NCBI GenBank assembly: GCA_948144175.1
Contig: CANXME010002275.1
Coordinates: 4,959,001 to 5,023,000 of the forward strand
Reading direction: 5' to 3'
DNA: 64,000 nucleotides
Origin: Closterium sp. NIES-65
Taxonomy: Eukaryota > Streptophyta > Zygnematophyceae > Desmidiales > Closteriaceae
The notes beneath the pieces are model-generated. The model saw nothing but the letters and a program-made list of their open reading frames with translations, ran no database searches and had not been told where the DNA came from. Both the position numbers and the translations under genes were made by a program. Shown here in pieces: positions 51,801-61,764 of the stretch; within the stretch, counting starts at the first letter, position 1, and the number at the start of each line of letters is the position of its first letter.

Positions 51801-54742
51801 ACTTCCTTGTGCCGGTTCCCCCCCCGGTAGACCCCCTCCCCCCTCAGGTTCTTGCCCCCTCAGGTGTGTCCCAGGTAGACGCCGTTGACCCGGTCGAGGT
51901 TACTGGTGACTCTGGTGCTGCTGTGGGTGCTGAGCCTGGGGGTGCTGACTCTGGGGGTGCTGTGCGCGGGGGTGCTGAGCCTGGGGGTGCTACTGCTGGG
52001 GGTGCTGGGCTTGAGGGTGCTACTGCGGAGGGTGCGGAGCCTGGGGGTGCTGAGCCTGGGGGTGCTGTGCCGAGAGGTGCTGGGTCTGGGGGTGCTGGGT
52101 CGGGAGCTGCTGAGCCTGGGGGTGCTGAGCTGAGAGCTGCTGAGCGTGGGGGTGCTGCGTCTGGAGATGCTGAGCCTGGGGTTTCTCCTGCTGCTGCGTC
52201 TCGCCGGGAGCCCCTCTCTCCACAGGAGCTGCGCGAGTGGTTCGCTCGCCGCTGGAGGCGTGCTGCTGAGTCTGGAGGTGCTGCTGGAGCTGGAGCTGGA
52301 GCTTCTTCGACCGTCGATGGTGCGGGTGCTGCCGGTCCCGGAGCTGCTGGACCTACTGGTCCCCCTGGAGCTGGAGCTGCTGAGGGCGTTGGTACTGAGC
52401 CTACTGCTGTTGGTCCTGCCGCTGGAGGTGTGGGTGGCGCTGGTGCTGTCGGTGAGGGTGGTGTTGCTGTCCCTGCTGAGTCTGGAGCTGCTGCGCGGCC
52501 TCGGCCGTACTTCGTTCCGCTCCTGCAGCAGGTTCTTGGTCTTTCTCCTCTAGTAGAGGGTCCACCGCCTGTCCAGTCGCAGTCCTTGCTGGAGCCTTCC
52601 TCTCCTTTGCGTGCTCCCTCTCCTTACACTGGTCCTATTGGAGGTCTTGCTGAGCGTCGTGAGCCTGCGTCTCATCCCGCGTCGCCTGTTCGTGCTGCTC
52701 GCGCTAGTGGTCGCAGTTCGCGTCAGCGTCCTCCTCATGTCCCTAGCACGCACAGGATGTCTTTGCGTCCGTCCACTGCTCCTCTGCGTGCCCCTTTGCC
52801 TTCTCCTCCTGAGTCCTCTCTTCCTGCGCTTGCCGACCCTGAGTCGGACTCTCTTCGTGCTGCCAGTCCTACTGTCACGCGTCTGCTTGCTACTGTCGTC
52901 ACTGACCCCTCTTTTGAGTCCACTGCTGCGTCTGCTCTAGTCGCTGAACTCGTCGACTTTGCTGCTCGCTGTCGCCTCGACTACGCTGCTAGTCTAGTTG
53001 CTGAGTCTGCGTCTGTCTGTCCTCCGTCCGTCGGGGGTGAGTGTGCTCTTGGCACGGACGTCCTAGAGGACAGGCAGGAGGAGTTACAGTGTCTAGCGGC
53101 TGCTTCACCTCATCTCGCGTCTGTACTGCTTGCCCCTGAGGGAGACCCGGATGCACTAGACATCCCGACTCCGCGTTCTTAAGCGGAGGCCGTAGAGGGT
53201 CCCTACTCCTCTCAGTGGCAGGCAGCTATGGATGCAGAGATGGCTTCCTGGAAGTTCACAGGCACCTACGTTGACGTGGTTCCCCCTCCTGGGGCGAACA
53301 TCGTCAGTGGCATGTGGATCTTCAGGGTGAAGCGGCCGCCGGGCTCTCCACCTGTCTTCAAGGCACGGTACGTTGCTCGTGGCTTCAGTCAGCGGCAGGG
53401 AGTTGACTACTTTCAGACCTTCTCTCCCACCCCGAAGATGACTACTCTTCGGGTGCTGCTGCACATAGCCGCTCAGCGCGACTACGAGCTTCACTCTCTC
53501 GACTTCAGCACTGCGTTCTTGCAGGGTAGCCTGCACGAGGAGATCTGGCTTCGCCGTCCACCTGGCTTCACTGGGACTTTCCCTCCTGGCACCCAGTGGA
53601 GCCTCCGGCGGCCAGTCTACGGTCTCCGCCAGGCACCGCGTGAGTGGCACGACACACTGAGGACTACGCTTGCGGCTCTTGGGTTTGCTCCTTCTACTGC
53701 TGACCCGTCGCTGTTTCTTCGCACCGACACTTCCCTGCCGCCGTTCTACATCCTCGTGTACGTCGATGACTTGGTCTTTGCCACAGCGGACACTGCTGGA
53801 CTCGCCTACGTGAAGTCCGAGCTGCTGAAGAGACACACGTGCACAGACCTGGGTGAACTGCGCAGCTACCTTGGCTTGCAGATCACTCGGGACAGAGCAC
53901 GCCGCACCATTACCTTGACTCAGTCACACATGGTGCAGCAGGTCCTTCAGCGCTTCGGCTTCACGTACTCCTCGCCTCAGGCCACTCCTCTGCCTACTCG
54001 CCACTCACTCTCAGCTCTGCCTTCGGATGAGTCCGTAGAGTCGAGTGGCCCGTATGCAGAGCTTGTTGGCTGCCTCATGTACCTGATGACCTGCACACGA
54101 CCTGACCTTGCATACCCTCTGAGCATTCTTGCACGCTATGTTGCTCCTGGGAGACACAGACCAGAGCACATGGCTGCAGCAAAGAGGGTATTGCGCTACC
54201 CGTGCAGTACGTCGGGCATGGGGCTAGTGCTTGGAGGGCGGAGTCCAGTGGTCCTTACCGGCCATGCGGACGCTTCTTGGGCTGACGACCAGGCTACGCA
54301 GCGGTCGTCACAGGGTTACACCTTCAGCCTTGGTTCCGGCTCTGTCTCGTGGCGGTCTACTCGCTTGTCTTCGGTTCTCGGCTCCAGTTGTGAGGCTGAG
54401 ATCTACGCCGGGGCCATGGCTGCACAGGAGCTTCGCTGGCTCACCTACCTGCTGACTGACCTTGGAGAGCCGCCTCGTTCTCCTCCAGTGTTGTACGTAG
54501 ACAACAAGGCCATGCTGGCCTTGTGTCGAGAGCAGCGCTTGGAGCACAGAACGAAGCACATTGCTCTCCGCTACTTCCTTGCTCGTGAGCTGCAGCAGCG
54601 TGGTCAGTTGCGACTTGCGTACGTGGCCTCTGAGGCCAACACTGCTGATGTGTTCACCAAGGCACTCGCGCCTTGTGACCATCAGCGCTTTTGCACCCAG
54701 CTGGGTCTTGTGCGTGTCTTGCCTCACTTGCTCTCCTCTTGA
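48836..54742 (+). pseudogene. gag-pol: Cop-10 gag-pol polyprotein, one in-frame stop
   Basis: One frame of 1,969 codons including the terminal stop. The start MATPSVLAFDAEGRAIDFEV is conserved in Cop-8 and Cop-11. Approximate residues: capsid-like Gag 1-230; poly-Gly 257-355; finger C-x13-C-x3-H-x4-C 392-415; protease FTLDSGASRSFF near 518; integrase zinc region (HHRLGHPS...CVPC) 673-716; integrase core with MDVWGP, LHSDRGGEF and GIAERRIG near 743, 811 and 846; GGAEPGG linker 1010-1130; RT 1480-1720 with YVDD at 1642; RNase H from GHADASWADD near 1808 to NTADVFTKAL near 1934. The only defect seen is TAA at 53180-53182 (codon 1449), where relatives have TAC for Tyr in RSYAEA. All visible catalytic residues are intact. 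Gag and Pol share one frame, as in Ty1/copia elements that control their ratio by other means. Confidence 0.95.
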
Positions 54743-55083
54743 CTTCACTTGTACTGTGACATATATATATACCTGCTCTTGCTTGTCTAGTTTTATATAT
54801 ATATGTTTGTACTCCTGCATGTGAACTGGCCTCTGGCCCTGCTCTTGTGCTCGGACTGTGTGGTGACGTTGTGATCCACCCTGAGCTTGCTCTGCTTTGC
54901 TTTACCTGACTGGTCTTGTGACCCCTTGTTCTCCCCCACTTTGCCTATGGGGGTGTGTCAGATTTATATGACATAGTTTCTGTAGGCTATAGTGGGGTAG
55001 CACATATGGGGTACAGGGTTTCTAGGGTTGTATTTGTACCCACTCTTCCTTAGTCATTTCATTCCTGTTTTCCTTGTTTCACA
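54743..55083 (+). repeat. Cop-10 3' UTR and 3' LTR (54956-55083)
   Basis: The UTR has AT microsatellites near 54762-54805 and the hairpin CCCCCA...TGGGGG ending two bases before the LTR. The LTR is identical to the 5' copy and is followed by GTACA. Confidence 0.92.
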
Positions 55084-55164
55084 GTACAAACCCTAGAAAT
55101 GTGTTGTACCCCATATGTGCTACCCCACTATAGCCTACACAGGCTAAGTCATATAAGTATGATA
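55084..55164 (-). repeat. Cop-8 5' LTR, outer fragment
   Basis: Equivalent to the outer part of the Cop-8 3' LTR (37880-37958). The terminal TCTGACA is changed to TATGATA. It is followed by GCCAA, the Cop-8 target duplication. Confidence 0.85.
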
Positions 55165-56375
55165 GCCAATGCATTCCTCTACGCACCTGTCGATGCAAAA
55201 ATCTTCGTTGAACTACCACATGGTTCCAACGGAGAACCTAATCACGTCTGTCAACTGTTAAAGTTGCTCTACGGCATCAAACAAGCCCCGAGACTGTGGC
55301 AGCAGTACCTACACGCTCGACTTACTTGCATCGGATTCCAGCAGCTACCGCACGACCAAGGCATGTACCGGCTCACGAAAGACGACGACTATATTCTACT
55401 AATCGTCTACGTAGACGATCTACTCTACATCGGGTCGACCAACAACGTCACCACGTGGCTCGAAGGGGAGTTACAGAAAGACCTCATGCTCACAGTCTCA
55501 TCTACCGTCACGCAGTACCTCGGCCTCAACATCTAGGAAGGAGAAAGCGCGATCTACCTCAACGCCGCAAAATACGCCGACACCATCGCCAAACGCTTCG
55601 CACTCACACCAACTACCATCTCTACGCCATATCGCTACACGGCAGGAAATCACAAGGAAAGGCCCACTCTACTCAAGCCTGCCAGGATATGCGACTACCA
55701 GAGGAAGCTGGGATGCCTTCTCTTCGCAGCTGTCACTTGCCGCCCAGACCTATCATACTCCGCAAGCCAACTCGCCACCTACCTTAAAAGGCCTGAAGCT
55801 GAACACATGTCGGAGCTCGACCGCGCTCTTCACTACCTCGTCAGCACGCCAACGATCAGCTTGACCTACTACAAGAACGGAACTACAACGCCTAAGTTAA
55901 TCAGCTACGTCAACGCCGACCACGCCGGAGATTCTGACAACAGGCGCTCGCGCACAGAGTACATCTACCGCCTCAAGCCTAGCGGACCTATCTCATGGCA
56001 ATTAAGCAAGCAGGAATTAATCGCTCTCTCCTCAACTAAAGCAGAATTTATCGCACTCTGCTCAGCCACCAAGGAAGGATTGTACCTTTGCGAACTCTTG
56101 GAGGAAGCGAAGCTGGCTCAATTACCGTACACAGCTTCACTCTGTTCTGCGACAACCAGTCAGCAATTCGCATAGCCAACAAAAACGGATTCGCGAACAG
56201 GACGAAGCATATCGCCCTGTGATATTTCTTCGTGAAAGTCGAGATCGAGAAGGGGAGACTCGAATTATCCTACTGCCCCACGTCCGAGATGGCAGCTGAT
56301 TACTTGACCAAGAAACTCAAAAAACAAAAGTTCGAGTACTGCATGCTGCTGACTGGACAGAGCCACGGCACCAGC
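55165..56375 (+). pseudogene. Cop-5 RT C-terminal part and RNase H
   Basis: RT resumes with ANAFLYAPVDAKIFVELPHG, KLLYGIKQAPRLWQQYL and the catalytic LLIVYVDDLLYIG (near 55410). A TAG follows LGLNI (55534-55536). After a frameshift the thumb and connection region reads RPDLSYSASQLATYLKRPE. RNase H shows SYVNADHAGDSDNRRS, SSTKAEFIAL and, after another shift near 56140, FCDNQSAIRIANK and NRTKHIAL, ending around ADYLTKKL. At least two frameshifts and two stops make it inactive. Confidence 0.88.
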
Positions 56376-56386
56376 AGTGACACTCC

Positions 56387-56549
56387 AGAAGCGAAGGGGA
56401 GTGTTGGAAACAATTGATTTAAGCGCCCCTGTCGTGTCGAAACACCAAGTCAGAAGCGAAGCACAACATATCGAAGCATCAGCGAATCAATCCTCGGAGG
56501 TTGAGCAACTGCTGGAGGCTACGCGAAAGTCAAAGGTTAGTGACCTTTG
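56387..56549 (+). repeat. Cop-5 polypurine tract and 3' LTR (cut by Cop-11)
   Basis: The purine run GAAGCGAAGGGGAG (56387-56401) borders the LTR, which starts TGTTGG at 56402. 148 bp match the 5' LTR with about six differences, then Cop-11 begins at 56550. Left target site for Cop-11: CTTTG (56545-56549). Confidence 0.88.
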
Positions 56550-56754
56550 TGTCAGAACATTATAGCTTATATATATTTGTGTAGGCTATAGTGGGGTATC
56601 CCATAGGGGGTACAACCCAATCAGGGTTTCCTATATGTACTCACTTCATTCATAGTTGATTCATTCTCTCGTTCACTTCTTCTCATGGTATCGAGCAGGT
56701 TCCCCTGTGGGAACTTTGCTTAGGGCCCACCACTTCGGAATTTTTTTTTTTTCT

Positions 56755-57500
56755 GCCCTAGCGCCCTAGCGCCCTAGCGCCCACCCTTGCGCCCGCCCTA
56801 GCGCCCTAGCGCCCGCCCTAGCGCCCGCCCTAGCGCCAGCCCTAGCACCCTAGCGCCCGGCGCCTGCCCTAGCGCCCGTGAGCCGCCCGCGGCCTGCCCG
56901 TGAGCCGCCGCCCACGGCCTGCCCTAGCGCCCGTGAGCCGCCCGCGGCCTACCCGTGAGCCGCCCGCGGCCTGCCCGTGAGCCGCCGCCCGTGAGCGCCG
57001 CCCGTCAGCCGCCGCCCGTAAGCAGCCGCCCGTCAGACGCCGCCCGTGCGCCGCCGCCCTTGAGCCGCCGCCCGTGAGCCGCCCACCCGCGCGCCGCCCG
57101 ACCGTGAGCCGGCGCCGCCCGTGAGCCGCCCGCCCGTGCGCCACCAGCCCGCCCGTGAGCCGCTGGCGCCGCCCGTGCGCCGCCCGTCCGTGAGCCGCCC
57201 GCCCGTGCGCCGCCCGTCCGCGAGCCACCCACAGCCCGCGAGCCGCCCGCAAGCAGCCCGCAAGCCGCCCCAGCCGCCCGTGAGCCGCCCGCGCGCCGTC
57301 TGTGACCCGCCCCGGCCGCTCGTGCAGTCACCCGTGCGCCGCCCGCGAGACGCCCGCGCCGCCCGAGCCGCCCGAGCCGCCCGAGCCGCCCGAGCCGCCT
57401 GAACCGCCCCAGCCGCCCGAGCCACCCGAGCCGCCCGAGCCGCCCGAGCCGCCCGAACCGCCCGAGCCGCCCGAGTCGCCCGAGCCGCCCGAGCCGCCCG
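56755..57500 (+). repeat. Cop-11 leader: GC-rich arrays
   Basis: Short units GCCCTAGCGCCC (56757-56870), then CGTGAGCCGCC-type units (56875-57290), then GAGCCGCCC repeats (57360-57500). A T-run precedes it at 56740-56751. Long ORFs read through it on both strands, but their sequence is simple repeat only. Confidence 0.8.
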
Positions 57501-58692
57501 AGCAACCTGAGGTGCCGAGCTCCTGCTCCTGTGGGGCTGCTGCTGCTCCTGGACCGGCACAGCCACTGTGCTGCCGTGTTGCTGTACTACTGAGCTACCC
57601 GACTCTTCCTGCTCGATGAGACTGTCAGCTGCTATAATGGCCACCCCCAGTGTCCTGGCTTTTGATGCTGAGGGTCGCGCCATTGACTTTGCAGTCTGGG
57701 TCGAGGACCTGCAGCTGTACTTGCTGTGCGATGCGATAGATGAGGTTTCTCTCTTTGACTTTGTCTCTGGCGCTGTCCCTGCCCCTCCTGCTGATGCTGA
57801 CCCCACTATTCGCTCCAAGTGGGCCACACGCGATGCTGCTGCACGTCTTGCTGTGCGTCGCCACCTCCCTTCCTCCGAGCGTGCGCACTTTAGCCAGTGC
57901 AAGACCACTCAGGCCTTGTACGACGCTGTAGTTGCGCGCTACTCCTCCCCTTCCTCCGCTACGCTGAGCCGCCTCATGCTGCCGTACCTCTTCCCTGACC
58001 TCGCTGCCTTTCCCACAGTCGCTGACCTCTTTACCCACCTCCGCGCTAGTAACACTCGCTACCGCGCTGCGCTTCCTGCTGACTTCCGCGCCGCAAACCC
58101 TCCTCCCATGTACATCACTCTCTACTTTCTAGTCACCCGTCTCCCTGAGTCCCTTCGTGCCGTTAGGGACCAGTTTCTCTCTGTCTGTCCCACCACACTC
58201 ACTGTCGACCTCCTTGAGAAGTCCCTGCTAGCGGCTGAGAAGAGTATAGTCGCTGTAGGGGCCTCTCGCGGTGACCCTCGCACCCCCATCTTTGAGGGGT
58301 GTTCTCCCTCCCCCCTGTTACCCTCTGTCGCCTCTGCTGCTGCGGCCGACCTCGTTGGTTTGGAGTCGGTCGGTGCGGCGTCTGCCCCCAGCGGTAGGCG
58401 CCGCTCTAGCAGGGGCAAGGGGGGCAAGGGAGCGGGTGGAGCTAGCGGGGGCGGTGGCGGAGGAGGTGGGGGCAGCGGAGGGAGTGGGGGTGGCGGTGGA
58501 GGTGGTGGCGGGAGTGGAGGTACTGGTGGCGGCAGTGGAGGCGGAGGCGGCGGCGGAGGTGGTGGCGGAGGTGGCGGTGGGAGCGGCGGGGGCGAGGGTG
58601 GCGGTGGCGGCGGTGGCGGCGGTGGCGGTGGTGGCGGTGGTGGAGGTGGTCGGAGTGGCTTGTCCCAGCGGAGCAGCACTGGGGGTGGTCAG

Positions 58693-58695
<3 letters not shown>

Positions 58696-58731
<36 letters not shown>

Positions 58732-58734
58732 CAG
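58696..58734 (+). repeat. CAG microsatellite (poly-Gln) in Cop-11 Gag
   Basis: Thirteen CAG/CAA codons in frame between the poly-Gly tract and the finger. Cop-10 has only a short (CAG)4 here. It is a replication-slippage expansion. Confidence 0.92.
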
Positions 58735-61219
58735 TGCTCTCGCGACGTCCCCACCCCTCAGCAGCTCCGTGAGTGGTACTCGCAGCGTCAGCGTGGTGGG
58801 GCGTTCGGTCCCTGCACCTACGTCCTTCGCACCGGCGACCGCGTGGGTGAGCAGTGTGAGGGCACCCACACCGCCCGCCGCTGCTTTGCCCGCTTGACCG
58901 ACGCTTGGCGCCAGCAGTTTCCGGAGGCCTCTGAGATCCCCCGCTGGGGAGAGCTGTCTAGAGCTGGTGTAGCTATCTTTGATCTTGACTTTGATGCTAT
59001 CCTTGCTGCCATGTATGCTGTGACTGTTAGTGATGAGGGTGACTGTTACCGGTGTTTCCCGCCCGACCCGGGCATTGGTACTGCTGCGTCAGGTGCCAGT
59101 GAGGCTGCTGCTCTAGGTGCCAGTGCGTCTGTGCTCTCAGGTACTAGTGAGTCTGCACTCTCAGGTACTGTGTCGGCTTCGGCCTCTCACACCTTCACCC
59201 TTGACTCTGGGGCGTCTCGCTCCTTCTTTCGGGACCGCACCACTCTCATGCCGCTTAGTCGGCCGGTTGCGGTGTCCCTGGCTAACCCCTCTGGGGGTCC
59301 TGTCCTGTCTCGTTTCTCCACAGTCCTCCCGTGTCCGGCGGCTCCCTCTGGCGCCCTGACTGGTCTCTACCTCCCCTCGTTCTCTACGAACCTGGTGAGT
59401 GGTGCTGACCTATTGGATGTGGGTGTCCACCAGTTCACTCCTGCTCGTCAGCGGGTGACACACTGCACAGAGGCTAGCACAGGTCGCCACCTGGCTACGT
59501 TTACACGTCAGCCAGGGTCGAGCCTGTACACACTGACCACTGCTTCTCCTCCCGGTACTGAGTCTGGTAGAGTCCCTTCGTCTGGTCAGGTGTTTGCTGC
59601 AGCGTCCAGGTCTGGTCCTGAGTCTGCCCCCTGTTCGTGTCGCCGTCTGTCTCACGAGACTCTCCTTTGGCACCACCGCCTTGGCCACCCCTCTCTGCTT
59701 CGGCTCAGAGGCATGGCCTCCCGTCTTCTTGTGTCTGGTCTCCCCCGGTCCCTCCCTCCCCTTCCTCAGGGCCCTGGCCCTGCCTGTGTCCCCTGTGTCG
59801 AGGGGCGCCAGCACGCTGCCCCTCACTCCTCCCAGTTTCCTCCGACAGAGGCTCCGTTGCAGACGCTTCACATGGACGTGTGGGGCCCTGCCCGCGTCCG
59901 TGGACTCGGTCACGAGCGCTACTTCCTGTTGGTGGTTGACGACTACTCGCGTTACACCACAGTCTTCCCCTTGCGCAGCAAGGGTGATGTCACTGAGGTG
60001 CTGATCGACTGGATCCGCGCAGCTCGTCTCCAGCTCAGGCAGAGCTTTGGCTCGGACTTTCCTGTGTTGCGTCTGCACTCGGACAGAGGCGGAGAGTTCT
60101 CCTCTGACCTTCTCCGTGCCTTCTGTCGTGCGCGAGGCATCCGCCAGACCTTCACGCTTCCGGACTCGCCGCAGCAAAATGGGATTGCTGAGCGCCGCAT
60201 TGGCATGGTCATGGACGTCGCTCGTACGTCTATGATGCATGCAGCTGCCCCCCATTTTCTGTGGCCGTTTGCGGTCAGGTACGCGGCGCATCAGATCAAC
60301 CTCCACCCCAGGGTCTCCAGGCCGGAGACCTCCCCAGCCCTGCTGTAGACGGGGAAGGTTGGCGATGCGTCGGCGTTCCTGGTCTGGGGATCTCGGGCGT
60401 TTGTCCGCGACTTGTCTGCGGACAAGCTGTCCTCTCGCGCTGCTCCCTGCGTCTTCCTGGGGTTCCCCCCCGACGCCCCTGGGTGGCAGTTCTACCACCC
60501 CACCTCTCGACGTGTTCTGTCCTCCCAGGACGTCACGTTTGACGAGTCGGTACCCTACTACCGCCTATTCCCCTACCGCACTCCGTCCCTCCTCCCGCCC
60601 CCGCTCTTCTTGGTACCAGGTCCCCCCCCGGTAGACCCCCTCCCCCCTCAGGGTCCTGCCCCTTCAGGTGTGTCCCACGTAGACGCGATCGAGCCTGTCG
60701 AGGTCACTGGTGACTCTGGTGCTGTTGCGGGAGCTGAGCCTGGGGGTGCTGGGACTGGAGGTGCTACGCCTGGGGGTGCTGAGCCTGGGGGTGCAGAGTC
60801 TAGAGGTGCTGAGCCTGGGGGTGCTGAGCCTAGGGGTGCTGAGCCTGGGGGTACTGAGTCTGGGGGTGCTGGGCCTGGGGGTGCTGAGCCTGGGGGTGCT
60901 GAGACTGGGGGTGCTCCGCCTGGAGGTGCTTTGCCTGAGGGTGCTGAGCCTGGAGGTTCTTCGCCTGGAGGTTCTCCGCCTGGAGGTGCTTCGTCTCGCC
61001 GAGAGCCACTCTCCCCACAGGAGCTGCGTGAGTGGTTTGCCCGGCGCTGGAGGAGTGCTGCTGGTGCTGGAGGTTCTTCGCCTGCAGAGGGTGCTGCTGT
61101 CTCGAGTCCCGGAGGTGCTCGTGCTGTGGGTGCTGGAGCTGCTGGGCCTGAGGGTTCTCCTGGAGCTAGAGCTGCTGAGGGTGTTGGCGCTGAGACTACT
61201 GCTGGCGGTCCTACTGGCA

Positions 61220-61720
61220 GTGCTCATGGTGCTGAGCATGCTCAACCCCAATCGCACAATAACCTCGTTGGGTGACTTGCTGTTCCGGGCAACTGGCACC
61301 AATTCTGCTTTCCCGGAGCTGACGCTAACGACAATCACGTTTCATCAGCTATGGCTCGAGCGGTGTGATGCTGTTTTTCGGGGCAGCAAGTTTCGGACGC
61401 AGCGGGTTCTCAGGAAGATAGAGTTCGCATTCCGGCAGCATGCCAAGCGGTACTCTCGGAAAAATGGGGTGACGTGGCGGAAGCAGAATCACCGGTGTGT
61501 TTTGGATGAGCGGGACATGCTGCAGAGGATCAAACTGGATGGCAAGGAGTGGAAGTGGACGAAAAGCTTCGCTGCAATCTGGCTTCATCGGAGGGCACGA
61601 CCCATCAGGCCCTAGATTCATCCCCTCTGGAGTGGAAACTTGTTTTTTCTATCTCCTCACGCACGGTTACGACCGTTTTGTTTTGTATATGCTTGCTCAC
61701 TGGTGTATACATACATTATC

Positions 61721-61751
<31 letters not shown>

Positions 61752-61764
61752 GCTCCTGGTGCTG
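61220..61764 (+). mobile_element. 5'-truncated LINE with poly(A) tail and TSD
   Basis: The insert 61235-61749 is flanked by the 15-bp direct repeat GTGCTC(A/C)TGGTGCTG at 61220-61234 and 61750-61764 (one mismatch). It ends in 29 A. Its coding part (to the TAG at 61613-61615) reads LWLERCDAVFRGSKFRTQRV and WKWTKSFAAIWLHRRARP, like the C-terminal region downstream of RT in plant L1-type ORF2. 5' truncation, poly(A) and a variable-length TSD are the marks of target-primed reverse transcription. The LINE end lies in the same frame as an alternative frame of Cop-11, giving a spurious fused ORF. Confidence 0.88.

Larger units (their letters stand above)
47586..55083 (+). mobile_element. Cop-10: youngest, nearly intact copia element
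   Basis: The LTRs at 47586-47713 and 54956-55083 (128 bp each) are identical as far as I can read them. The target duplication GTACA is at 47581-47585 and 55084-55088. PBS from 47714; stem arms GGTCC (47726-47730) and GGACC (47738-47742); GGGCCC (47752-47757). Leader to 48835, one gag-pol frame 48836-54742, 3' UTR 54743-54955. The total is 7,498 bp. It lies inside the 5' LTR of Cop-8. Confidence 0.95.
37831..55164 (-). mobile_element. Cop-8: minus-strand copia in Cop-5 RT, host of Cop-9 and Cop-10
   Basis: Target duplication GCCAA at 37826-37830 and 55165-55169. The 3' LTR is 37831-37958, the 3' coding end and UTR 37959-38261, then Cop-9 (38262-42752). The 5' part of pol, protease and gag is 42753-46570, the leader to about 47490, PBS and stem-loop 47491-47533, and the 5' LTR is split by Cop-10 into 47534-47585 and 55084-55164. 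Most of RT and RNase H is missing at the Cop-9 junction. Confidence 0.88.
15209..56549 (+). mobile_element. Cop-5: old copia element, host of the nested insertions
   Basis: Parts in order: 5' LTR 15209-15652, PBS 15653, gag start 15710-15881, then (after Cop-6) gag, zinc knuckle, protease and integrase 25226-27944, then (after Cop-7) integrase end 35521-36010, then (after the GTCGAC-rich segment) RT start about 37158-37830, then (after Cop-8) RT and RNase H 55165-56375, and 3' LTR from 56402 until cut by Cop-11 at 56550. The reading frame is continuous across the Cop-6 and Cop-8 sites once one TSD copy is discounted. The shared first 148 bp of the two LTRs differ at about 6 positions. Confidence 0.9.
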
